A stretch of 64,000 nt of DNA, from positions 124,001-188,000 of the forward strand of contig CBDFJL010000003.1 of assembly GCA_965248495.1 (NCBI GenBank), written 5' to 3'. The notes beneath the pieces were generated by a model. That model made no database searches, was not told the origin of the DNA, and was given only the letters and a program-made list of their open reading frames with translations. Source of the DNA: CAUYXS01 sp965248495. GTDB lineage: Bacteria; Chloroflexota; Dehalococcoidia; Lucifugimonadales; Australimonadaceae. Below, piece by piece: positions 50,529 to 59,033 of this stretch; the first letter of the stretch is position 1; every line of letters begins with the position of its first letter. Made by a program: the position numbers and the translations under genes.

Positions 50529-51665
50529 ATGCTGACGGTCGAAAACCTGGAGATGGAGTACGCGAGCGACCAGGGGCCGGTTCGGGCCGTCCGGGGCGTC
50601 AGCTTTACGGTCGACCGAGGCAATTTCTACACGCTGCTGGGCCCATCCGGGTGCGGCAAGACGTCGACGCTGCGCTGCATCGCCGGCCTCGAGACGCCAA
50701 CCAGCGGCGTCATTACCATCGGCGACGATGTCGTCTACGACTCCCAACGGCGAATCCTCGTCCCAACGCACCGACGCGCCGTCGGCATGGTGTTCCAGTC
50801 CTACGCCATCTGGCCCCACATGACGGTGTACGACAACATTGCCTTCCCCCTGACCCGGGGCCGCAACAAGGTGGGCCGGAGCGAGGTCCGAGCCATGGTG
50901 GACAAGGCGCTCGACGTGGTGCAGCTGAGCCATCTCGCCAGGCGGCCCGCGCCGGCGCTGAGCGGCGGGCAGCAGCAGCGCGTGGCGCTCGCGCGCGCCA
51001 TCGTCTACGAGCCTGACCTGTTGCTCTTGGACGAGCCCCTGAGCAACCTCGATGCCAAGCTGCGCGAGGAGATGCGGCAGGAGCTCAAGGAGATGGTGGC
51101 GCGGCTCGACATAACGACGCTATACGTCACGCACGACCAGATCGAAGCACTGGCGATGTCGGACGAGCTCGCGGTCATGTACGAAGGCGAGATCGTCCAG
51201 GAGGGCTCACCGGAGGATGTCTACCTGCACCCGACGTCGGCGTTCACCGCCAACTTCGTGGGCAAGACAAACCTGCTCGACGGCACGGTGGGGCACAGCA
51301 ATGGAACCGTCACAACCGCGCACGGGCCTATCAAGGCGAGCCTGCCGGACTGGGCTTCCCCGGATACGGACGTCGTTTTGGCGTTCCGCCCGGAGGCGGT
51401 CACCGTGACCGCCTTCGACGGTTCAGCAGGAGAAAACGTCATCCACGGCAAGGTGATCAGCACGAGTTTCGTGGGGGAGGTGCTGGAGTACGTCATCGGG
51501 GCGAAGGACAGCAACTTCAAGGTCAAGGGCGACCCCTTCGCGGCTTTCCACGTTGACGACGAAGTCGCCCTGTTCCTACCCGAGGACCGCGTGCTCATCA
51601 TGCCGAGCGACGAAGCCACTCGTGCGGAGCTGGAGGCCGCGCGACTGGCCACCATGGCTACGTAG
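50529..51665 (+). CDS. ABC transporter ATP-binding protein (PotA/FbpC-like)
   Basis: 378 aa. Walker A GPSGCGKT (38-45), Q-loop Gln90, signature LSGGQQQR (144-151), Walker B LLLLDEP (164-170), switch His202, then a C-terminal TOBE-type domain (VLAFRPEAVTV). Energises import by the fused permease encoded just upstream. It is the only ABC ATPase in the window and may also serve the permeases at 14973 and 52991 (inference). ATG with GGAG upstream. Confidence 0.95.
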   Translation: MLTVENLEMEYASDQGPVRAVRGVSFTVDRGNFYTLLGPSGCGKTSTLRCIAGLETPTSGVITIGDDVVYDSQRRILVPTHRRAVGMVFQSYAIWPHMTVYDNIAFPLTRGRNKVGRSEVRAMVDKALDVVQLSHLARRPAPALSGGQQQRVALARAIVYEPDLLLLDEPLSNLDAKLREEMRQELKEMVARLDITTLYVTHDQIEALAMSDELAVMYEGEIVQEGSPEDVYLHPTSAFTANFVGKTNLLDGTVGHSNGTVTTAHGPIKASLPDWASPDTDVVLAFRPEAVTVTAFDGSAGENVIHGKVISTSFVGEVLEYVIGAKDSNFKVKGDPFAAFHVDDEVALFLPEDRVLIMPSDEATRAELEAARLATMAT

Positions 51666-51828
51666 GCCTCGTATTTACTAACACCCAACCCAACCCCGCG
51701 ACCCGCTAGCGGTTGCGGAGTATCCCACGATCGTCGCGGCGGCCCCCTTGCTCCCCTCGGGGGTCGTCGCTCATTGGAAGGGTACAGAAGGGTCCGAAGA
51801 GCGAGAGCAGTCGAACGAGGAGGATGAA

Positions 51829-52689
51829 ATGGCTACGACGACGCAACTCACCGAGGCGAGTACCAGCCAGTACGCCCAGACCGGTGCCATCGCGAACAAC
51901 ATTCGCGTGCACTACAACGAGGCCGGCACCGGCGAGCCGGTGATCTTCCTCCACGGTAGCGGCCCTGGCGCCAGCTCGTGGAGCAACTTCGCACGGAACG
52001 TGGGACCGTTTTCGGACAGGTACCGAGCGCTACTCATGGACCAGCCCGGCTACAACAAGACGGACACCGTCGTCATCGGGCCGAACGAGACACGCTCGCA
52101 GGTCAATGGCAACGCGGTGGTCGGCCTGATGGACGCGCTCGGTCTGGAGAAGGCGACCTTCGTCGGCAACTCCATGGGCGGGGCGACAGCACTGAACGTC
52201 GCGGTCGACTTCCCCGACCGAGTCAGCAAGCTCGTCCTCATGGGGTCGGGCTCGGGAGGCGGGGCCAACATCTTCTCGCAGCAGCCGACCGAAGGGATCA
52301 AGGTACTCAACGAGGTCTTCGACGACCCGTCGGTGGCCGGGTTCCGAAAGCTGATCAATATCATGCTGTACGACGGCTCGCAGGTGCCCGATGAGGTCCT
52401 CGAGCAGCGCTACCAGGCCACCGTCGGCAACATGGCCCACGTGGAGGCCCGCGCCAAGTCCAGCACCGCGCAGCGAGACCTGAGCGCGGTGCTGCCCGAA
52501 ATTACAGCGCCCACGCTGATCATCCACGGGTTCAACGACCGCGTCGTTCCGTTTGAGAACAGCCTGAAGCTCCTCGCGTCCATCCCAACGTCACGGCTGT
52601 TGGTGTTTCAGCACTGCGGGCACTGGGCACAGTTCGAGCACGCGGCGGAGTTCAACCGGCTGGTCCTCGATTTCCTGGACAACAACTAG
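51829..52689 (+). CDS. Meta-cleavage product C-C hydrolase (BphD/MhpC-like)
   Basis: 286 aa, the exact length of BphD. HGSGPGASSWSNF forms the oxyanion loop, nucleophile Ser115 sits in GNSMGG, Asp237 in GFNDRVVP and His265 in CGHWAQFE. These enzymes hydrolyse 2-hydroxy-6-oxo-dienoates made by extradiol cleavage of biphenyl or similar rings. ATG 51829 with GAGGAGG at 5 nt. It follows the ABC ATPase gene on the same strand. A matching extradiol dioxygenase is not obvious, although VOC proteins are present. Confidence 0.9.
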   Translation: MATTTQLTEASTSQYAQTGAIANNIRVHYNEAGTGEPVIFLHGSGPGASSWSNFARNVGPFSDRYRALLMDQPGYNKTDTVVIGPNETRSQVNGNAVVGLMDALGLEKATFVGNSMGGATALNVAVDFPDRVSKLVLMGSGSGGGANIFSQQPTEGIKVLNEVFDDPSVAGFRKLINIMLYDGSQVPDEVLEQRYQATVGNMAHVEARAKSSTAQRDLSAVLPEITAPTLIIHGFNDRVVPFENSLKLLASIPTSRLLVFQHCGHWAQFEHAAEFNRLVLDFLDNN

Positions 52690-52990
52690 GTACACGCCAG
52701 GAGTGCTGGACTTCAGCGAGACCTACATCTTCAATTCGTCCAAATGCTCGCTGGTGGCCAAGGCTCCGGAGGCCGTCTCGGCGGGGTAGGCGCGCAGGGG
52801 GCCTTCATGGAGGCTCGCAGTCTGCCAGGCGGTGCGCCGCAGGGCTGCTGAGGAATTCGTCGCGTTTACGGGCGAGGGCCCGGCGAGGGTGAGGACGGGC
52901 GAGCTCCCGCTATCGTCGACGAAGAGCGGGGTGGCACGAATCCGTGCCACCCCGCTGCTCATGAGACCGACAGTTCGCGAACGTGCTGAC
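52690..52990. other. Gap with coding-like tail and hairpin before permease 3
   Basis: Holds a short plus-strand frame ending at a TAG near 52788 (DFSETYIFNSSK, then LVAKAPEAVSAG) that looks like a gene tail but cannot be assigned. It is followed by the hairpin at 52925-52956. By analogy with the other two ABC loci, a binding-protein gene may have been lost here. Confidence 0.35.
52925..52956 (+). terminator. Hairpin upstream of permease 3
   Basis: 14-bp perfect stem (52925-52938 with 52943-52956) with an AATC loop, 34 bp before the permease start. Same position relative to the permease as the hairpins at 16764 and 48704. Confidence 0.75.
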
Positions 52991-54739
52991 ATGTCAACGA
53001 TCGACACAACCACCGACGGCTCATTAGTCACCACGCGGCCCACCCGACCTCAGCGGTACCCCGCCAACGCTCGCTGGTGGAGCGGCGACCGACTGCTGGC
53101 GTGGCTCGCAGGCCTCCTGCTGGTCGCGCTGGTGGCGGTGCCGATCGGGATGCTGGCCTTCGCATCGGTCCGCGGCCCGATTGGGGCGTTGCCCATCCAG
53201 TCTCGGGCGTACTTCACGCTGGATCACTACGGCGACGCCCTCCTGCGCGTCTCCAGCTGGCGAATGGCGATGGACACCGGTATCTACACCGTTGGCGCCG
53301 TAGTCCTCGCGCTCCTCTTCGCGCTGTCGCTGGCGTGGCTCACCGAGCGCGTCCGCATCCCGTGGCCGAACCTCGCCGCGGCCCTCGTCGTTCTGCCCTT
53401 CCTGTTCCCTCCCTCCAGCATCACGAGCAGCTGGCTAAGCCTATTTTGGCCCCGCTCCGGCTCGGTGAACGTCTTTCTGCGAGAGAACGTATTCGACGGC
53501 CTGTCGCGCGGGCCCTTCGATCCGGCGACCCTCCCCGCGATGATCCTGGGGCAGGCGCTGTTCATCACCCCCATCGCCTATCTCATTGTGGCTGCCGCTC
53601 TGCGCAACATGAACGGGTCGTTGGAGGAGATGAGCGCCGCGTGTGGTGCGAGCCCCCTGACGACGGTCCGGCGCATCACCCTTCCGATGCTGATACCCGC
53701 ACTCCTGACCGCAGGCGTCCTCGGTGTCTGGTTCACGATGGACTGGACGGACGTGCCGTTCGACCTCGGCGCCATCGGCGCCGTGCGTCTGTTCAGCGTC
53801 CGGCTCTACTTCCAGACCATCGGCAGTGTCGGGGGCTTCCCCAACTTCGGAGGTGCAGCGGCACACGCGATGCTGACCCTGCTGCTGCTGGCCGCGGTGT
53901 TTGCTCTCTACGCACGACTCACACGCCACAGTGCGCGCTATGCGACCGTCGGCATCACCGGCGCCCGGCTCTCCCGTTGGGGGGTGGGGCGTTGGACCAC
54001 GCCCCTTTTGGCGGTGGCCGTCTTTTACGCCTTGGCGATGTGGGGCGCTCCGCTGTACAACCTGGCCAGCGGGGCCATCGATGGAGGCGGAGGCGCCCTC
54101 ACGGGCGTCCTGACGAGTGGTAGATTCTGGTCAGCCACCGCCAACTCAATGATCGTCGCCTTCGGCAGCGCGACGCTGGGCACAGCGCTGGTACTGTTGG
54201 TGGCGTGGGTGGTCGTGCGCACCGACAACCGAGTCCTGCGCGGGCCGCTGGACCTCCTGGCCACTGCGCCGTTGGTGGTCCCGGGGCTGCTCGCGGCTTC
54301 GGCTTTCCTACTCGTCTACCTGGTGTTGGACTGGTTGCCGCTATGGGGCACGCACCTAGGAGTGCTGCTGGCCCTATCCTACCGGCTGGCGATTCCGTAC
54401 CGGCTCACCAACGTCGGCATGCGACAGGTCTCGCGCGACATGGATGACGCGTCGGCCACCAGCGGAGCCACGCCCCTCGTCACCCTGTCGCGAATCATCG
54501 TCCCCCTGCTGGCACCGAGCATCGCGGCGTCGTGGATCATCTTCTTCGTCTTCGCCATCCGCGAGCGAACGATCATTCAATACGTCGCTTTCCAGGTACG
54601 GACGTTCACGACCATGGGACGGGTCTCCAGCGAGCCGGGGGCTGGGGCGGTGGCGGACCTGCTCATGATCCTGATGGTGGTTGCGGTCGTCGGCGGCGTT
54701 GGGTACCTGCTCCGTCGGTGGCAGCGAGGGGTCCGGTGA
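52991..54739 (+). CDS. ABC transporter permease, two fused BPD domains (3), no binding protein adjacent
   Basis: 582 aa, about 12 helices with two EAA regions: LEEMSAACGASPLTTVRRI and MDDASATSGATPLVTLSRI. It is the third fused permease of this type in the window. ATG 52991 is chosen because the frame upstream (to 52832) crosses the hairpin; ATG 52961 is possible. No lipoprotein or ATPase gene is adjacent, so it must share components or be an orphan. Confidence 0.9.
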   Translation: MSTIDTTTDGSLVTTRPTRPQRYPANARWWSGDRLLAWLAGLLLVALVAVPIGMLAFASVRGPIGALPIQSRAYFTLDHYGDALLRVSSWRMAMDTGIYTVGAVVLALLFALSLAWLTERVRIPWPNLAAALVVLPFLFPPSSITSSWLSLFWPRSGSVNVFLRENVFDGLSRGPFDPATLPAMILGQALFITPIAYLIVAAALRNMNGSLEEMSAACGASPLTTVRRITLPMLIPALLTAGVLGVWFTMDWTDVPFDLGAIGAVRLFSVRLYFQTIGSVGGFPNFGGAAAHAMLTLLLLAAVFALYARLTRHSARYATVGITGARLSRWGVGRWTTPLLAVAVFYALAMWGAPLYNLASGAIDGGGGALTGVLTSGRFWSATANSMIVAFGSATLGTALVLLVAWVVVRTDNRVLRGPLDLLATAPLVVPGLLAASAFLLVYLVLDWLPLWGTHLGVLLALSYRLAIPYRLTNVGMRQVSRDMDDASATSGATPLVTLSRIIVPLLAPSIAASWIIFFVFAIRERTIIQYVAFQVRTFTTMGRVSSEPGAGAVADLLMILMVVAVVGGVGYLLRRWQRGVR

Positions 54740-54783
54740 GCGATCGGAGCGGGCCCGAGGAGCTACGGCGGGCGGAGCTTTCC

Positions 54784-56136
54784 CTAGCTCACTAGGCTCC
54801 CATCGCTCCCGTGCTCGCGCATCAGGTTCACCGGGACCGGCGCGTGCTGTGGGTCCCACTCGCCGATCGGGGCCCAGTTCCCTCTTGTCTGGATACCGCG
54901 CAGGTTTTTGTGTACGAGCATCCGCCATCGGACGATGATGTAGTCCGCTTTGGTCAGGCGCTCCCGGTTCCAAAAATCCTCTTTCGCGTACACGTGCTCG
55001 AGGTGCGCCCTGCCAAATTGATCGAAGTTATTGAAACCCCATGTGGGGCCGTCCCCGGGGTAGGCCGTTTGGTCGGCAGGCTCCTTCCACACCAGCGGCC
55101 CCAGCGAGGTTGCACAGTCCTCGTGGAACTGACGCTCCTCCTCTTCGGTCGAGCAGTACCGGGACTGCGTAATCATGTACATGTGGTGCTCTTCATCCAC
55201 GGGCACATACCACTCGAAGTGGATCATCCCCGGCTGCGGAAACCAATCCACCTCGAGGCCACATGGCATGAACAGCCCGACATCGAGATCCACACCGGAC
55301 GGGGGGTTGTCGGGGTCGACGTTCAGCGCAGTGATCTTGTTGCCCTCGATCTCCGCCTGCCAGACGTTGACGTCAGCGTTTATTCCGGGGCGCTCGCCCA
55401 TGAGCTTGACCACGCCCTTCGGCGCATCTCCCGCCGCCTCGTAGACGACGACCGAGTCTTTGTCGGGGGCGTAGGTGCCCAGGGGCATGGGGACACCCAC
55501 CTCGGTGACGATCGCGGAGTTCCGGTGCGCGTATATGTGCGCGGCGTCGTAGCCGTTCTCGCATGACAACCGCCAGTTCGCCCTGATCTGGTGGCGATGC
55601 AGGGGGTGGAACTTGAGCCCCGGGTTCCAGAACTTGGGCTGCACGTCGCTTCGGAGAGGCGGAGGAGGCGTCGTGTCCCCGATGAAGGCGAACACCACTC
55701 CATTGTGCTCCTCTACAGGGTAGGTCTTGATCTGTATCTTGTTGATCGCCCTGCTGCCGGGTTCGGTGATGACCTCGACCAGGTTGCCGTCGCGTACGTC
55801 GTAGGTGAAGCCGTGGAGCCAGCACGTGATCGTGTTCTCGCTGTAGCACTCCGGCTTGCTCGAGAAGCTGGCGCCGCGGTGCGCGCACCGGTCTTCGACT
55901 CCGTACACCTTCCCGGCAGCGCGCTTGAAGTAGATGCGTTCTCCCAAAAGCATTTGGGGCATCATCTCGCCCTCGGCCAGCTCCCGGCTGAAGAACGCCG
56001 GGTACCAGTGGTTGCGCAGGCCGAGCTCCGCCTTCAGGTAATTGAAGTATGGCTTGACGCGCTCGGTCCGCTCAACGGCGTCCCCAGCGTCGTGAATCGC
56101 CAACAGCGCTTCGTCGGTCTCCCGTTCTTTGACCAT
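54784..56136 (-). CDS. Rieske oxygenase, carbazole 1,9a-dioxygenase CarAa-like (6)
   Basis: 450 aa. LGLRNHWYPAFFSRELAEGE, CAHRG and CWLHGFTYD (Rieske ligands), then KTYPVEEHNGVVFAFIGDTTPPPP. The iron site is ENGYDAAHIYAHR (D-x2-H-x3-H), and FEWYVPVDEEHHMYM and RGIQTRG close the chain. These features match the CarAa type, a homotrimeric oxygenase without a beta subunit that performs angular dioxygenation. ATG 56136 has GGAGG 8 nt upstream. It is the most divergent Rieske protein here. Ferredoxin and reductase genes are absent nearby. Confidence 0.9.
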   Translation of the reverse strand: MVKERETDEALLAIHDAGDAVERTERVKPYFNYLKAELGLRNHWYPAFFSRELAEGEMMPQMLLGERIYFKRAAGKVYGVEDRCAHRGASFSSKPECYSENTITCWLHGFTYDVRDGNLVEVITEPGSRAINKIQIKTYPVEEHNGVVFAFIGDTTPPPPLRSDVQPKFWNPGLKFHPLHRHQIRANWRLSCENGYDAAHIYAHRNSAIVTEVGVPMPLGTYAPDKDSVVVYEAAGDAPKGVVKLMGERPGINADVNVWQAEIEGNKITALNVDPDNPPSGVDLDVGLFMPCGLEVDWFPQPGMIHFEWYVPVDEEHHMYMITQSRYCSTEEEERQFHEDCATSLGPLVWKEPADQTAYPGDGPTWGFNNFDQFGRAHLEHVYAKEDFWNRERLTKADYIIVRWRMLVHKNLRGIQTRGNWAPIGEWDPQHAPVPVNLMREHGSDGSLVS

Positions 56137-56316
56137 TTCATTAACCTCCGCCGCCGGATAACACGTCGAGGCGAGGTTATACCCAGACTGCGCACTTCTC
56201 AAACGCGTTCGGTCGGGGCTCTGACACGACGGTTGACCGAACGAGTGCTCCCAGCCTAGCCTAGGCGCACCCCCTCGCGGGCGCGACATGATCCCCCGCG
56301 ACCCTACCTCGATATC

Positions 56317-57450
56317 TTGAGGACCACCACCAAGCGCCAGCGATTAGCCGCGAGGGCCGAGCAGCTCTTGGCGTTCGCCGACATCGAGGTCAACGGGCCT
56401 GACCCTTGGGACATGCAGGTCCACGATGAGCGCGCCTTCGCTCGCATCTTCGCGCAGGGCTCGCTGGGGCTGGGCGAGGCGTACGTGGACGGGTGGTGGG
56501 ACTGCGAGCAGCTCGACGAGTTCGTCGCACGGTGCCTTCGCCACCAGGTATACCAGCGCCTCCCCCACGGCGTGGCCACCTGGGGGTTGTATCTGCACGC
56601 TCGCTTTGCGAACCGACAGACCAAGCGCCGGGCGTTCACGGTCGGGGGCACGCACTACGACCTCGGCAATGACCTATTCGCCGCGACGTTCGATTCCCGC
56701 ATCACCGGCAGCTGCGGCTATTGGAATGGAGTAGATGACCTGGACGCCGCCCAGGAGGCCAAGCTCGACCTCATCTGTCGCAAGATCGGCCTCGAACGTG
56801 GGCAGACGGTGATGGACATTGGCTGTGGCTGGGGATCGTTCATGGGTTACGCCGCGGAGAAGTACGGCGCGACGTGCGCCGGCGTTACCGTGTCGCACGA
56901 GCAGGTGGCGTATATCAAGGAGCGCTACGGGGAATTGCCCGTGGAGGCTGAGTACCGGGACTATCGCGACATCTCAGGCGTCTACGACCACGTCGTATCC
57001 ATGGGTATGTTTGAACACGTGGGGCACAAGAACTACCGGGCCTACTTCGAGACAGCCCACAAGGCGCTCAGAGGCGATGGGTTTTTCCTGTTGCATACGA
57101 TCGCCGGCAACCAGGCGGCGAACCAAATCGATCCCTGGATGGAGAAATACATCTTCCCGAACGGCGTGGTCCCATCTCTCCCTCAAATCGGGGAAGCAGT
57201 CGAAGGGCTCTTCGTAGTAGAGGACGCGCACAACTTCGGCGCCGACTACGACAAGACGCTGTTGGCGTGGTTCGAGAAGTTTGACCGCAGTTGGCCAGAA
57301 CTCAAGGATCGCTACGGCGAGCGCTTCTACCGCATCTGGAAGTACTACCTGCTGGTCTGCGCGGGGGCCTTCCGCGCTCGCCACTTGCAACTATGGCAAT
57401 TGGTCCTGTCTAAGAACGGCGTGCCCGGCGGCTACACCGCGGTCCGCTAG
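56317..57450 (+). CDS. cfa: Cyclopropane-fatty-acyl-phospholipid synthase
   Basis: 377 aa. Transfers a methylene from S-adenosylmethionine to unsaturated acyl chains of membrane phospholipids. The N-terminal lipid-binding domain has LGEAYVDGWWDCEQLDEF, then HYDLGNDLF. The SAM motif VMDIGCGWGSF is at 165-175, with GVTVSHEQVAYIKER, MGMFEHVGHKNY and IFPNGVVPSL. It starts at TTG 56317; no better start is in frame. Divergent from Rieske 6, followed by a terminator. Confidence 0.95.
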   Translation: MRTTTKRQRLAARAEQLLAFADIEVNGPDPWDMQVHDERAFARIFAQGSLGLGEAYVDGWWDCEQLDEFVARCLRHQVYQRLPHGVATWGLYLHARFANRQTKRRAFTVGGTHYDLGNDLFAATFDSRITGSCGYWNGVDDLDAAQEAKLDLICRKIGLERGQTVMDIGCGWGSFMGYAAEKYGATCAGVTVSHEQVAYIKERYGELPVEAEYRDYRDISGVYDHVVSMGMFEHVGHKNYRAYFETAHKALRGDGFFLLHTIAGNQAANQIDPWMEKYIFPNGVVPSLPQIGEAVEGLFVVEDAHNFGADYDKTLLAWFEKFDRSWPELKDRYGERFYRIWKYYLLVCAGAFRARHLQLWQLVLSKNGVPGGYTAVR

Positions 57451-57498
57451 GGCTGGGCCGATTCCTTTGGGCGGTGGCGTCCGTCAACTGCAACGAAA

Positions 57499-57525
57499 GG
57501 GGCCCGGACTGTACGTCCAGGCCCC
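57499..57525. terminator. Terminator between convergent cfa and hydrolase genes
   Basis: GGGGCC-C-GGAC (57499-57509) pairs with GTCC-A-GGCCCC (57515-57525) around a 5-nt loop, with one internal mismatch. Flanking AAA and ATTCTT runs suit both strands. Confidence 0.75.
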
Positions 57526-57551
57526 CATTCTTCGCCTTCATGTCGACGCGT

Positions 57552-58553
57552 CTAACCGGCGGGCGCTGCTGCCGCCTGACCGACCAACTCAGGATTCTCC
57601 TGACGTCGGGCGGACACGCCCGCCCAATCGGCGGTCTTGCGGCTGACCTGGCCGTCGCGGAAGAACTCCAGGAATACGTCGTTGAACATCTCGGGCTGGT
57701 CGGTCTGGCCCTGGTGCCCACACTCGGCCGGGTAGAAGAACTGGACGGTGCGGTTCCCGGCCGCCTCCATCGCGTCCTCCTGCAGGTACCCGTTCTCCAC
57801 GGGGCTCAGCACGTCGTCCATCCCGTGTAAGTAGACGCCCGGGATGGTGAGCTTCTCGAAGCGGCCTTTGGTACTGGCCAACTGGGCTAGGTTCGGATCG
57901 TTCGGCACGTTCAGGTTGCCCTCGCGGAAGGCCTTCGACGAATCGGCCTGCAAGTTGGCCGACCGGGTCCTCATCTCCAGCAGCTCGTCGTCAATGGCGA
58001 CCTTGCGGTAGATGATGGGCTCCATCATCGCCTTCATGGACGCCGGCGTGCCATCGAAGGAGTTCAGCAAGTTCATATCCATCGTGCCGCGCACCCGTTG
58101 GGCCGGGTCAACGACGTTGCCTAACCCGCCAGCGATGAGTCCCATGCTGATGACGCGGTCTGGGTGGTTGGTGGTGTAGAGCACAGCGGAGGTGCAGCCC
58201 ATGGAGTTGCCACCGATGTGAAAGCGATCGAGGCACAGCGCGTTCACGAACTGCTCGACGAAGTCCACCATGCTCCAAAGGCCATGGACGGGCCAGTACT
58301 CCTTGCCGGTGTCCGATAGGCCGTAGCTCGGCCGATCAGGCGCGTAGACCCGGAAGCCATTGGCGGCCAAGTAGGGCGCCATGAAGCGCCAGCCCGCCGT
58401 GCCCGACGATCCGACGATGCCACCGTGTAGCAGCACGATCGAAGGCCCCGTGTCGCCCGCGGTCACATAGTGCGCGCGAGCGCCGTTCGCCAGGCGGACC
58501 CAGCGGCTCGCGATGCCCGGTACGTGGATGATCCCCTCTTCTGTGAGTGCCAT
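57552..58553 (-). CDS. Alpha/beta-hydrolase, C-C bond hydrolase-like
   Basis: 333 aa. LLHGGIVGSS forms the oxyanion loop, Ser117 lies in GNSMGC (nucleophile elbow), Asp in LHGMDDVLSPVE and His in AECGHQGQ. The chain extends about 40 residues beyond the usual fold as an Ala-rich tail. Related to meta-cleavage product hydrolases and epoxide or haloalkane hydrolases; the GNSMG elbow favours the former. ATG 58553 with AGAGGAGG upstream. Confidence 0.88.
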   Translation of the reverse strand: MALTEEGIIHVPGIASRWVRLANGARAHYVTAGDTGPSIVLLHGGIVGSSGTAGWRFMAPYLAANGFRVYAPDRPSYGLSDTGKEYWPVHGLWSMVDFVEQFVNALCLDRFHIGGNSMGCTSAVLYTTNHPDRVISMGLIAGGLGNVVDPAQRVRGTMDMNLLNSFDGTPASMKAMMEPIIYRKVAIDDELLEMRTRSANLQADSSKAFREGNLNVPNDPNLAQLASTKGRFEKLTIPGVYLHGMDDVLSPVENGYLQEDAMEAAGNRTVQFFYPAECGHQGQTDQPEMFNDVFLEFFRDGQVSRKTADWAGVSARRQENPELVGQAAAAPAG

Positions 58554-58714
58554 GTACGACCTCCTCTAACGGATGGGAAGCAACTTTATGAAGGGAAACT
58601 AGCATGCCCTCGGCCGAGCGGCAACGATTCGCGACCGTTGGGGTATCTTGTGGTGCGGGTCGTCGTCTCCGAGGGCACGCGACCTCCGACGATCGACCGA
58701 CAGGAGGCATGTGA

Positions 58715-58906
58715 ATGACGACGCAACGGACGCCGCCCACCAAGGTCCAGTGCCTGCGCTCCGGGCGCATCTTCCTCCGCGATCAGCTTGGCCTTATCGG
58801 GGATGATGTCCGCGAGGTTGACAGTTGCCCCGCGTGCGGACAGGCCGTGCGAGGAACCTACGCTCCCTGCACGCTATTCCAGGACGTGGATGTCGACGTG
58901 ACCTAG
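58715..58906 (+). CDS. Small cysteine-containing protein (63 aa)
   Basis: MTTQRTPPTKVQCLRSGRIF at the start, DSCPACGQAVRGTY in the middle. Four Cys (13, 38, 41, 52) could bind one zinc in a ribbon-like fold. The acidic end is FQDVDVDVT. ATG 58715 is preceded by AGGAGGC, so translation is likely. Unknown family. Located between a divergent hydrolase and an LLM oxidoreductase. Confidence 0.65.
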   Translation: MTTQRTPPTKVQCLRSGRIFLRDQLGLIGDDVREVDSCPACGQAVRGTYAPCTLFQDVDVDVT

Positions 58907-59033
58907 GTCTGGTTTTCGACTCACCGTGGCCGGGGACCCACCAAGTCGAGTATCGTCCCTCTAACCCGGGCTCTGAGCCGACTGGCGACGGGCAGGCGTA
59001 GGCCACGCTAGCCCGTGCTTCGGAGGTGATCTC

